Of a stretch of DNA of 64,000 nt, positions 45,701 to 53,451 are shown piece by piece; position 1 is the stretch's first letter; each line of letters starts with the position of its first letter. The notes under the pieces were generated by a model. It made no database searches, was not told the DNA's origin, and saw only the letters and a list, made by a program, of their open reading frames with translations. The position numbers were made by a program, and so were the translations under genes. Source of the stretch: Adiantum capillus-veneris (taxonomy: Eukaryota; Streptophyta; Polypodiopsida; Polypodiales; Pteridaceae); contig CM043956.1 in assembly GCA_014529385.2 (NCBI GenBank), positions 65,536,620 through 65,600,619 on the forward strand. The letters run 5' to 3'.

Positions 45701-48700
45701 TTTTCTAGCGAAGCTAACCTCGTTGTAGATTCGATCAATCACGAAGAATCGATCTTGGCTTTCGAGTCGAGGTCCACAGATCCCCCACAAGAAGATTCGA
45801 TCAATCACGCAGGATCGATCTTGGCTCTCGAGCCTAGGTCAACAGAACCCCCTCAGAAAGAACCCAGTCAAGAAGAATCCCTTCAAGAACAACAGATCTT
45901 GGCTCTCGAGCCTAGGTCCAAAGAACCCTCACAGGAAGTATTATGTGTTCGCATGATTGATACGCACGCATTGTTCGAGTGTTTCATTCGTGAAGGTTTC
46001 CTGTATTTTAGTCAGCATCGTTTTGTGATCCCTTTTCCTAGGCATGACATATTGTATGTTGAGCACGTTTCTCTCACAGATGAGCACGAATGTATGCGGA
46101 TTTCTCATGGAAAGCTGAAAAGTATGTATGTAAGGAAGTCACATTCCATGTCTCTTACTTGGCATGACACATTCGTAGAATGAGCACATGAAAGTATGAG
46201 CATCAAGCATGGGCATTATCACTCCGTCTATTAGTTCATCTACATTGCATACAGTCTTTAGAGAAGACAAGATTTTTTTCCTTCACTTTACATGGAATGG
46301 GTATGTTCATGGTTTTGTGTTGGAGATTGTTTCAAGAATTTTCAACCAAGGAGATTCTTGAAGACGGAAGAAGCAGGACTCTAGACGAAGTTGAAGCAAG
46401 AAAGCAGATTCAGAAGACTTTGTGTCGCTTTCAGCGCGGCCCATAGAAGCAAGCGTTGCATACCTTTATGAAGTTCAAGTACCGCACAACCCACACATCA
46501 GAGTGGGCTGGCGAAGAGTCCCTTCGAGGATTCTGGATGTTGTTGGCGATCTCCCTCGACGCCATACAGTTCGGTACCAATACCTCGCTTTGAAAAGGAG
46601 GCGATGTCACATGACACATCCCAACCCTATGTGTCCGTGGACAAACTACACCACAATAGGGTTCAATCAGTTCAATCAAGTCTAGATTAGCAGTGATCTG
46701 GCACTTTTGTGAGTCTATTCGTAGACTGTGCATGCCCAATCACTTAGCATAGATGCATATCCTCCGGTTGCACACAGCATGATCATCAAAATTCCCATCA
46801 GAATCCATTAGCATCAGTTAGGGGAATTTTCCAGTGCATTTAGCCTATTTTCCTATTTATTGGGATTTTCACTTATTATATTTAAGTGACTTTCCAACAA
46901 AAGTAGGTAGGGCAATTTTGCTAAGTTAATATATAAGCAAAACAAAGTTAGCACTTTCTGGCAGAAGAGGCAGCAGGAGCTTCCCGCTCAACAGGCAACT
47001 TCTCAGCAGTACCCCCTCAGACCATTCCTCGCGTTTTTGCATCTTCTCCCCTTGGCCTTTTTGCATCAACTCAGTAGCCCTGGCGTTTTCCACTCTTGCG
47101 GTGATCGCCCTCGCCCACAGTGCCCTAGCGTTAGCAGATGCTTGCAGATCAGCCCCATCATAGCAAGTCACTTCAGCGTTTTCTCATCAAGCACTAACGC
47201 TAGACCTTCTACCCATCCCAGCGTTTTTGCCAACAGATCATCAGCGATTTCAGCCCTCTAGACCAGCGTTTTTCAGCAGGTGTTCCTCATCATTGGCAAC
47301 GTTTTCAGCAGGTGCAAATCTGCCCTAAAACGCAGCTCAGCAGGTACAAAGCATCAGCGTTTTCATCTGCAGCATGAACCCCGAAGGAAGAGATCATTTT
47401 CAGCCATAACCACAGCAAGAAAACAGTCATTTTCAGCCACCAAGAAGACCATGAAAAACAGCAGATAAAAGATCCCAGATTTCAGCCATCAAGTCGTCGT
47501 CGTCGTCGTCATCGGCATAGTCCCATTGCATACGCATTGTACACCTTTGTGCAATCAAAGTAGACCACTCTCGCCGACGAGAGTGGGGCCTTCGGAGGAG
47601 GGTTTTACAACACCTCGGTGTCGTATCTCTTCTCTTTCCTTCTCTCAGTCTCATTCATTTGCACGCACAACATCCACTAACTTTGTTCGTGACCACAACA
47701 CTCTACAAGACGGAAAAGCTCTCTCTTTCCCTAAGAACTAAAAGGAACCTTTGAGCAATAAGGATCACTAGTCTGGAGAAAATACAACATTCATTCTGCT
47801 GCACCTAACATCGCACCTCTACAAGCTCCTTCTTGAGTAATGCAATCTCCTCATCTTGGGTCGTCACACGATCTTCAAGTATGTTTATCTTGCTTTCTTG
47901 AGCCGACATACGTTCTTTAAGCGTCTTTATTGTGCCTAGGAGGTTGCGATTAATCTTGTTGATGGTCTCGCACATTTCTTCTTTGCATTTTTGAATCCCT
48001 GCTCCAGAGGGTCGTCCTTGTCAACTTGCTTCTTCAAGTTCGAGAACCACAATGGGAGAGGGAGAGGGAGAGGTAGAGAGAGAAAGAGTACAGAAAACCA
48101 CACTATGTAGATAGGTGTTTCCACATTATGCATACATGTGTATTGCATATTTGTCCACTCTACGACTCTAAACCAATAGGTATTCCCACATTACGCATAC
48201 ATGTTTATGCCACACCTATCTACATTCTCTCCAATTCTGAAAAAATTCTGAAACTGCTGAAAATTTGAAAATTTTCTGCACTGCTAAAATTTTATGAATT
48301 TCTGCAAGGTTCCGAGTTTCTACTGAACTCTAAATTTTTGTGGGGGAGAGAGGCCGAGTAGCGTGACGATTAAATTTCTGCACTTTCGGAATGCGGGGGG
48401 GGGGGGGGGGGGGGGGGGGGGGTTTCAGCGCGTGGGAGTGATAAAGATCTCCTCCAAAGAGGAGAGAGACGAGGGTTGGCGGGTGAGCGACGTGACGCAC
48501 ACACACACACAGAGTGATATATTAACGTCTTCAAAAGGCCAAAATGACCTATGAGACCAATCTTTTACAAACTGGTGACTTTGATACCATGTCTAATTCC
48601 AAAAAAAGAGATAGTAAAATGAATCTAGAAGTGCTACTAGCTGGAACTGTGTCACAAACGGGAGCGCATAACAATATAGAATACATTCGGATAAATAGGA

Positions 48701-51700
48701 TTTCTCACTTAATACTGAAGCCAAAGGATATAGAGAGAAATAAATAGAGAGACAGAGAAGATCGACACAGTACTAGGGACCAGAAGATGGGCTGGTCCCC
48801 CCCCTTAAAGAGAATTCTTTATTAGGGAGAATCTTTTTACAAGCACAAGAACCGGAGAAAACCCCTCCGTTCTAAATCTCTGACTCAATGGTCGTTCCTT
48901 CCCATAAGGGAAATCCGAGAGACGAGCTCTCAATCCTTTTTCCGTCTGTACTCGAAATCGAGACTCCGTAGACAATTTTCGAATTCCGTTCTCGGAATTC
49001 CCAAGCGTAGGCCGAAGCCTTCTCGCTTCTCCTTCGCGATGAAGTACCTGCAAACACACGAGCAAACACGCGACAACAATTCGTATGGAGAATCCACAAT
49101 AGATACCTGTCGCTCTTGTGCAGGAAAAGCGACTTCCGTGCTTCGTAGTCTCACGATCTCTTGCGTTAACTGGCGGCAGAGTCTTCTCTTGCTGACGCTG
49201 GTAACCCCTTTTCAATGAGGGCATGTGGTGCTTTTATAGCTCCTTGACCACGGCACAAATAGCTGCTCGCGTAGAGATCGCGGCCGTTTTTTTTTTTTTT
49301 CCCCCAATTCTACCCGAAATAGGGAGAGAGAATTCGCTGGCTGGTTTTGTTTGCTTTATTTTCTAAGTGGCTGCCCACTTATTAAGTGGACGGCCGACAT
49401 ATTTTAAAATTGGTCTGAACCTGCCCAAAAACTCAATAAAACCTTATAAGTTTAAAACAATGCTTTTAACAACACTTCCCAGGCGTCCCTGGATGCAACC
49501 ACATGCACAAATGCAATGCAGACATAGATTCCTCGCGGGAAAGCGTTTGCTCTTCCCGGAAAACTCGTTAAAATTTTCCACTTTTTAAGAAAAGCTTCTC
49601 AGAACCCATCTTTATTCTTGTGCTTGCGTCTTTACGCATATTCCTCTTTTCCAGTTCGCGTTTCCTCTCGCCTATGGATATCCCCTTTCCGATGCACCCG
49701 TCACCCACCTTGTGACGCATCAAGAATACCCATCACCTAGTCCGTTCCTACCGAACTTACGGTACAATCTCCTTCACGATGCTCTATGTCACCCATCCTA
49801 TGACGCATCAGAGATGTCCGTTCCTGGATGGTCGGATACTTCTTTATTGATGCTTCCTGTCACCCATCCGTTGTGACGCATCAGAAGTACCCGTTCCTGG
49901 TGGCCTTACAGATATTCCCTTTCACAGTGCTCCTGTCATTATTTTGAATGACACACTAGGGATACTCTGTACTCGGATGTCTCCAGTGAGAAAAACCCTC
50001 TCACTTAAAATTCCAATAATTCATTTAGAATTATTTTTATGTCAGATAAAGCCAATTTAGCAACAAACTGTGTGGGGTATATGTGATCACTGATACAATG
50101 GGTGCCCAATACAAGAGAAAGATACAATGGGTGATAAATTCATCTTCATCTATACTTTGAATGTCGAGATAGTATGGCTCGAATTCTCTGATGTAATCTC
50201 CATCAATGCTCTACACCTCCTCTCCTCAGTCATGGGCATCTTGATCCAATGCTCTGTCAGTGAGAGTACCGCGGGTGTGAGTATGAGCTAAGCTTTGCAA
50301 TGGTGGTTACTCCTCTATCTGTCCATTCTCTGATGTGAAGTAATCAGTGATTTGTCTTTGGAATTGTCTCTCTCCAGATCTCCTTAGTAAACTATCTTCG
50401 TGTCTGTGTAACCCAAGTAGATACAATGAGCTAACCTTTGCAGTGGTGGCTGCTCCTCTATCTGTCTAGTGTCTGGTGTAAAGAAATAAGTAAGTTGTCT
50501 CTGAGCCAGATCTCCTCAGTAAACTATCTCTGTGCCTGTGTAACTCAAGTAGATACAATCCAAGACATCTCTGGTCCTAATCATTATGACTCTTAAAAGG
50601 GTCCAAAGCCTTCTCCGAATAGACAATGGAAGTGACTCCGTAATTCGTAATACACTGTGCACTAGCATATACAATGTGTCTCCATCTCTCGCTCTATATG
50701 GCATAGGTGGCATATCTTGCTAGTTGCTGGTATCCCTCTAAATCTACTAGTCTCAATCTCAAGCTGGTGTGAAGATGCTCGTATCTAACCAATGGCACAC
50801 CGTAACCCATGAGATAGATGTGTATTCATATAGCTGGGTCGAATCACAAACCCATTCCCTAAGTTGGAGAAGTTGCTCTCTATAGAAAGCCATCTTCGTG
50901 ATCAACTCCTGTGTCGACTCTATTCATGTTATCTTGGTATCCAACTGGGCCAAGTCTTGGCAAATGAGTCTAGTAATCTCTACCCGATTAAGATACAACG
51001 ATGGTGCATCAAGGAAGTATTGGAAGGGAGGCAAGTTGTCCATGTTGAAGCCATGTATCTAGAACCATGATGACATTTGTGCATACCAACATGATGCGGC
51101 CCCCTATAAAGCTAATTGTATGGAGGACTCAAGGAACAATCTTGCATATCTCTCTCTGGTAGTATCCCATAAGTTGTACATCTGGTAAGCGCCTCTATCT
51201 CCACGCGGGGGGGGGGGGGGGGCTAACTCCACTCTAATAATCTCGTGTCGCACAAAGGCCTCCGCTCTAATCAACCAAGAGAGCATAGATACCAAGGGCC
51301 TCTCCATACCTCTCCACCGATCTCGAGTCAAAGAGAATCCCTAAACATGAACCCCAGAGAGGATAGCTGAAGCTACCAAGGTATCAAAGAGCCAGAGCTA
51401 TGTTCCGGGTTCCTGAAATTGAACCTGCAAACACATCCTCTACAATTCTCCCAAGGCTGCATACGCTCAGTTCGGTGTAGTCTTTGCTGCTCTCTTCAAA
51501 GAAAACTTTGGCCCAATGAAGACTACCCCAATATAAGTGTATGCATATGTGTACTCCGCAGTCTCCTCACCATAAGTGAGTGTAGGTATTAATCTCTTGA
51601 TCCACAGAGAGAGAGAGAGAGAGAGAGAGAAGAAGAAGAAGAAGAAGAAGAGTATTTTAACGTCGTAGGGAACTATCCCGAGAGAGAGAGAGAGAGAGAT

Positions 51701-53171
51701 AGAGAGAGAGTGTGTTTTGTGGGAGAAGTTGCTAAATCATTTTTTATAAAGACTCTTTAGGAGAGGTGATGGCAAAATCTCTTCTCATCTTATTTCTCTC
51801 TCACAGAAAAAGGAAAATAGATAATGACCACCAAAGACTTTGTAAGAAGGGTGTGTAACTTTGCAACCAAAACAAGCAAAAACTCATCTTGTTGAAATGA
51901 CATTCTCAATGAACTTTTGAGGTGACTAAGTAATGAGCACACAACCATGATTTTGAAACTGAACTACTGCAACACCATCACGAAATTGGCTTTCAAGAGG
52001 TCCTCTTAATACGCAATGAGATAACCAAAAGAGAAAAACAATAACCAACACTCGATTCAAAGCAAGCTTATATACAAACTTTACCTCCGAGGTTGGTAGT
52101 CTGAAGTACTCATGCCTATCTTGTATATTCAACTGAAGTTCAGCTTCAGCCTCATCCTCTTCTTTAGCTTTTTCAATATCGAGGAGCCGTGACTTTCTTT
52201 CCACATCAAATTCTTCATCGCTTCCTATATCATCAAGAGAGAATTCGTTAAGCTTTGGGTATTGCATTGCAAAGTAGCATGAGCCATGTGTATTTTAAAA
52301 GAATATGTGCTTTGACATAAAAGTGCAAAAAAACAAGATCACTTGAGTCTTGACCTTCTTACTAAAACGTTACACTCGAATACTTTGAAGGTTGAAGGAT
52401 TTTAATCACGAAAGACATGAGGCTTTAGGGTTATGGTTTCCTCTGCCAGACCAAAGAGGATACAAACACTGCCTCCATCTGAACGACAGCAGCATCCCCA
52501 CCCCTAAAAAGGTGGTCAATACTTAATTCTTGGCAGAGCACAAATCGTCTGTCAAAAATTGTCACCTTATAGGCACAGCTGCTAGTGCCCTGATATCCCT
52601 TTTAGAGATTGAACGCTGTTTTGTTTATGCAAGCTAAGTATACATCTGAATGCTATCTACCTATCGATCTATACATCTGTCTCTGTTTGTAACTATGTAA
52701 GGAGAGGGGGAAGGGGGTGGGGGGGGATGAAATATTTTGAGAGGCGCAGACAGACAAACATGTCAGACCAAAAAAAAACTTTCTTCGCATGTGCTTACGT
52801 GAATGGACAAATTTTACTACTGCTAGATAATTAGAGCCTGAAACAACACACGCGAGCAATACGCTAACGCTGTAGATTTTATGCAATACATACCACTGTT
52901 GCCTTCATCGTCATCATCTTTCAACAGTTGAAGCTTGGCATCTACGTCATCCTTCGAAAACACCTAATATAGAAAAGCATGAAGCTTGTCACAGAAACAA
53001 TACCCTCAATCTGCATCCTGTAGATGATGCGAGCCAGACCTTTTCCTTCTTGGACTTTTTTTTTTCATTCTTTGATCCTGTTTTCTCTGTTGTTAGAACC
53101 TTCTTCTCCTTCTTCAATGCCCTCTCTTTCTTAGAACTCTTTTGAAGTTTTGATGCCATTTCTGTAGACAT
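32943..53171 (-). CDS. NOP2: 25S rRNA (cytosine-C5)-methyltransferase NOP2, 18 exons
   Basis: SAM-dependent nucleolar enzyme (NOP2/OLI2, NSUN1 family) that makes m5C in large-subunit rRNA and is needed for 60S assembly. Exons on the minus strand in order: 53171-53040, 52963-52894, 52224-52085, 36723-36660, 36561-36428, 36327-36244, 35818-35744, 35672-35601, 35528-35455, 35375-35323, 35173-35064, 34988-34920, 34828-34754, 34468-34376, 34294-34215, 34133-34034, 33957-33701, 33090-32943. All junctions are GT-AG and keep phase, giving 609 codons and TGA at 32943-32945. Motifs: basic N-terminus ([11 protein letters not shown]), NOP2 region [17 protein letters not shown]-binding [47 protein letters not shown] and the catalytic-Cys box [28 protein letters not shown], and a Lys-rich tail (KRKKHKKG). 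Both family cysteines are intact. Intron 3 is 15,361 bp. Functional gene very likely. Confidence 0.95.
37110..37511 (+). pseudogene. Chromovirus (Ty3/gypsy) integrase tail with chromodomain
   Basis: Plus-strand frame 37209-37511 contains [20 protein letters not shown], the usual end of the gypsy integrase, followed by a chromodomain: [40 protein letters not shown] frameshifted upstream segment (GPF, then INDVSFKL) extends it to about 37110. Chromodomains target integration to heterochromatin in chromoviruses. A purine tract follows near 37580 (AGAGGGGAG) but no LTR was identified. Isolated 3' remnant. Confidence 0.8.
37648..38240. repeat. Three tandem copies of a 197-bp unit
   Basis: Units start GATTTCAGGGATACT at 37648, 37846 and 38043 and end TGATAGCAA at 38240. 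Copies are about 95% alike by eye. There is a BsmI-like ACTGCAGCATTTCA block and a TTGAGAGC-TGTTTGAAAG block in each. Non-coding, and unrelated to the chromovirus remnant upstream. Unit length is in the range of satellite monomers. Confidence 0.9.
38300..38715 (-). pseudogene. LINE endonuclease (EEP) fragment
   Basis: Minus-strand frame with [34 protein letters not shown] and [11 protein letters not shown]. This is the middle of the apurinic-type endonuclease of a plant LINE ORF2. The conserved GDFN motif reads GVFN here, so its catalytic aspartate is lost. It continues past a stop with [10 protein letters not shown]. Cut off at about 38716 by the collapsed L2 copy. In minus-strand sense it lies downstream of the LINE ORF1 at 48050-40277, so both may belong to one element. 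Confidence 0.75.
38716..40246 (+). mobile_element. Collapsed copy of LTR family L2 (L2')
   Basis: A diverged L2 LTR (about 38716-39876; start uncertain) with the shared landmarks TCTGGCACTTTT, CATGCATGCCCA, GATGCATATCCTC, TTTTAAGTGACTTT, TATATAGGCAAACC, many CAGCGTTTT motifs, and the end TGCACCTTACA. A tRNA-iMet-type PBS (TGGTATCAGAGC, 39878-39889) and about 310 bp of leader like that of L2 follow. Then 43 bp matching the LTR end (40204-40246, TTGAGCAAAGTTCATC...CATCTTACA). The internal region and most of the 3' LTR are deleted. Confidence 0.75.
39878..39889 (+). promoter_or_regulatory. PBS (initiator tRNA-Met) of L2'
   Basis: TGGTATCAGAGC two bases after the LTR end CTTACA, the canonical plant retrotransposon primer-binding site. 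Confidence 0.85.
40896..42060 (-). mobile_element. Solo LTR of family L3 (left copy)
   Basis: On the plus strand it runs TGTCACAAACGGGAGCG...CCAATTTACCAACA, so on the minus strand it is TGTTGG...GTTTGTGACA. Flanked by a perfect 5-bp duplication AGCTC (40891-40895 and 42061-42065). Homologous to 48650-50065 (same strand) and 44105-45328 (opposite strand) in the R/U5 part and terminal 60 bp, but most of U3 is deleted. TATA region near 41960 (minus sense GAGCTATAAAAGC). Formed by LTR-LTR recombination that removed the internal region. Confidence 0.85.
42095..43388 (+). repeat. 5' LTR of L2
   Basis: 1294 bp. Starts with the palindrome TGTCACGTGACA (a G-box at the very tip), TATA box TATATAAG at 42420-42427, a dense series of GCGTTTT motifs downstream, a (GTC)n run near 43058, and the stem-loop CCACTCTCG-CCGA-CGAGAGTGG (about 43142-43163). 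An 88-bp longer length than the 3' LTR is explained by a tandem duplication (GCAGCATGAACCCCGAAGG block at about 42863 and 42968). Confidence 0.9.
43390..43401 (+). promoter_or_regulatory. PBS (initiator tRNA-Met) of L2
   Basis: TGGTATCAGAGC one base after the 5' LTR. Confidence 0.9.
43872..44084 (+). pseudogene. Truncated gag-like start of L2
   Basis: ATG 43872 begins [11 protein letters not shown], a start resembling gypsy gag proteins, and runs 70 codons to [12 protein letters not shown] before a TAA. The L3 LTR begins 20 bp later. Beyond the LTR a similar sequence resumes ([19 protein letters not shown]) in a different frame, so gag was interrupted. It is preceded by about 120 bp of CAAGAACC-type direct repeats (43738-43860). 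Confidence 0.5.
44105..45328 (+). mobile_element. L3 LTR inserted in L2
   Basis: 1224 bp, TGTTGCTAATTGG...GCTCCCGTTTTGTGACA, TATA box TATAAAAG at 44793-44800. Same family as the two minus-strand solo LTRs but opposite orientation. No 5-bp TSD (GGTAA left, CGCAG right). Instead GCAGCCAT plus about 30 similar bases occurs on both sides (from about 44066 and 45331). U3 contains TGATGCGTCA..TGACGGGTGCATCA, and R/U5 has four tandem copies of a 33-bp unit (44998-45128). The 179-codon ORF at 44647 is LTR sequence. Confidence 0.8.
45329..46183 (+). CDS. His/Asp-repeat ORF of L2, function unknown
   Basis: Open from inside the L3 LTR (first ATG 45242) to 46183. The part after the LTR encodes about 284 residues. 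Segment 1 is built of short repeats of the type HDDL, NDLH and NDK (45470-45690), strongly acidic with regular histidines. Segment 2 has repeats [14 protein letters not shown] and [15 protein letters not shown]. Segment 3 is ordinary sequence ([34 protein letters not shown]). No known retroelement domain was recognised. It is maintained open over more than 700 bp in an otherwise degenerate region. Regular H and D spacing could bind metal; this is speculation. The true start is unclear. Confidence 0.45.
   Translation, partial: RSHRSRILSQEQSTNARVIATLFSSSGTDATESEKGDSLSFSSPQHDTQELHDEKHDELNDNDLHDDLKHNDKHDDLDANDLHNDLDDNDKQDDLHDQDVISHKHDELHEDDVIVHKDEVLVDTFSSEANLVVDSINHEESILAFESRSTDPPQEDSINHAGSILALEPRSTEPPQKEPSQEESLQEQQILALEPRSKEPSQEVLCVRMIDTHALFECFIREGFLYFSQHRFVIPFPRHDILYVEHVSLTDEHECMRISHGKLKSMYVRKSHSMSLTWHDTFVE
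46593..46604 (+). other. Polypurine tract of L2
   Basis: AAAAGGAGGCGA directly before the 3' LTR start at 46605, fitting the plus-strand primer site. Confidence 0.6.
46605..47810 (+). repeat. 3' LTR of L2
   Basis: 1206 bp, begins TGTCACATGACA (the 5' LTR has CACGTG at this point), TATATAAG at 46930-46937, the same GCGTTTT motif field, the conserved stem-loop CCACTCTCG-CCGA-CGAGAGTGG near 47570, ends CACCTAACA. Lacks the duplication of the 5' LTR. Confidence 0.9.
48395..48422. repeat. G28 homopolymer
   Basis: Twenty-eight consecutive G, the longest G tract in the window, between the LINE ORF1 remnant and the right L3 solo LTR. The surrounding 48051-48649 shows no other feature except a short CA run near 48500. 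Confidence 0.95.
48650..50065 (-). mobile_element. Solo LTR of family L3 (right copy)
   Basis: Plus strand TGTCACAAACGGGAGCG...CCAATTTAGCAACA, flanked by the perfect 5-bp TSD AACTG (48645-48649 and 50066-50070). It is the fullest L3 LTR (1416 bp): TATA box in minus sense near 49235, U3 with at least three tandem units each containing GTCACCCA..TGACGCATCA (49690-49900). Minus orientation, same as NOP2. Confidence 0.9.
50071..51620 (-). pseudogene. LINE ORF2 C-terminal fragment
   Basis: Minus-strand reading with several frame changes. RT end ([26 protein letters not shown]), then [37 protein letters not shown], then [34 protein letters not shown] and near the 3' end [16 protein letters not shown]. 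The segment encoding [12 protein letters not shown] is duplicated in tandem (50284-50429 and 50430-50559). Stops and shifts show decay. It ends at the L3 solo LTR insertion site. Confidence 0.7.
51207..51222. repeat. G16 homopolymer
   Basis: Lies inside the LINE ORF2 remnant, where it encodes a spurious Pro run on the minus strand (APPPPPRG) and probably replaces a shorter GC-rich stretch. Confidence 0.95.
51605..51710. repeat. (GA)n / (GAA)n microsatellite pair
   Basis: GA run then AGA/GAA triplets (51605-51652) and a second GA run (51680-51710), in NOP2 intron 3 about 375 bp from exon 3 (polypyrimidine on the transcribed minus strand). Confidence 0.95.
52085..53171 (-). CDS. NOP2: NOP2 exons 1-3 (N-terminal region)
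   Basis: Exon 1 (53040-53171) starts at ATG 53171; a second in-frame ATG is four codons on. It encodes 44 mostly basic residues typical of a nucleolar localisation region. Exon 2 (52894-52963) gives [14 protein letters not shown] and an Asp run. Exon 3 (52085-52224) gives [19 protein letters not shown] and [12 protein letters not shown]. Phase 1 at the exon 2/3 junction (G plus GA) restores glycine. FRLPTSE joins directly to [12 protein letters not shown] of exon 4, 15 kb away, matching the family order. The intron 1 donor reads GGTCTGG, which is weak but has the required GT. Confidence 0.92.
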
Positions 53172-53183
53172 TGCAAACCTTTA

Positions 53184-53186
<3 letters not shown>

Positions 53187-53228
<42 letters not shown>
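53187..53228. repeat. (CT)n microsatellite upstream of NOP2 start
   Basis: Begins 16 bp upstream (minus sense) of the NOP2 ATG, so it reads as a GA tract in the 5' UTR or core promoter. GA-rich tracts there are known binding sites for BBR/BPC-type GAGA factors in plants. A regulatory role here is inference. Confidence 0.8.
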
Positions 53229-53231
<3 letters not shown>

Positions 53232-53451
53232 CCTGAGGGGAGGTCTCGAACCAGCCAGAGTGCAGCCCCACCTTCCCTGTCGTCAGGCAGCCTCTACTGC
53301 GGCAGTGGCACTTGCTTCCCAAGCTCGCCCTGCAGCAACAACTTGCCCTCGCCAAGCCCTGGTCCTCACTGCCGCTCTTGAGTGCTTGCTCTCTCAGCTT
53401 TTCAAACCCCAAGCGCTTATTTGACCCCTATTCCCACCTCCAAGGGCTTGC

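Larger units (their letters stand above)
42095..47810 (+). mobile_element. Non-autonomous LTR retrotransposon L2
   Basis: LTRs 42095-43388 and 46605-47810 (TGTCAC...ACA), flanked by the 5-bp TSD TCGCA (42090-42094 and 47811-47815). PBS at 43390, purine tract AAAAGGAGGCGA before the 3' LTR. The internal region is only 3.2 kb, of which 1.2 kb is an inserted L3 LTR. A gag-like start and a His/Asp-repeat ORF are present, but no protease, RT or integrase. This would be a LARD-like element mobilised in trans. It was inserted into the LINE ORF1 on the opposite strand. Confidence 0.9.
40277..48050 (-). pseudogene. LINE ORF1-like coiled-coil gene, split by insertions
   Basis: Three minus-strand pieces, 48050-47811, 42094-42061 and 40895-40277, read continuously once the L2 element and an L3 solo LTR are disregarded. 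The N-terminal part is a coiled coil ([37 protein letters not shown]). The middle has [18 protein letters not shown]. The C-terminal part has [38 protein letters not shown] and [10 protein letters not shown], then [11 protein letters not shown], and stops at 40277. The order coiled coil, RRM-like domain, basic C-terminal domain is that of LINE ORF1 RNA-binding proteins. Several in-frame stops (TAA, TGA) show decay. Confidence 0.6.
36724..52084 (-). other. NOP2 intron 3, 15.4 kb, with nested retroelements
   Basis: Donor GAG|GTAAAG at 52085/52084, acceptor ATACAG at 36724-36729. Contents in plus-strand order: chromovirus tail (37110-37511), 197-bp tandem repeats (37648-38240), LINE endonuclease fragment (minus), collapsed L2 copy, LINE ORF1 (minus, split), L3 solo LTR, full L2 with an L3 LTR inside, rest of LINE ORF1, L3 solo LTR, LINE ORF2 C-terminus (minus), GA/GAA microsatellites. 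The three preceding and fifteen following exons remain in phase, so these insertions did not break the protein. Confidence 0.9.

Noticed and set aside
48580-48592. TGGTATCAAAG on the minus strand near the right L3 LTR as a PBS
   Set aside because: The L3 copy has a perfect TSD at its own ends (AACTG), so it is a solo LTR. The PBS-like word lies outside it and probably belongs to older sequence.
40896-50065. The two minus-strand L3 LTRs as the pair of one element with L2 nested in its interior
   Set aside because: Each has its own perfect 5-bp TSD (AGCTC and AACTG), and the sequence between them is LINE-derived, not an L3 interior.
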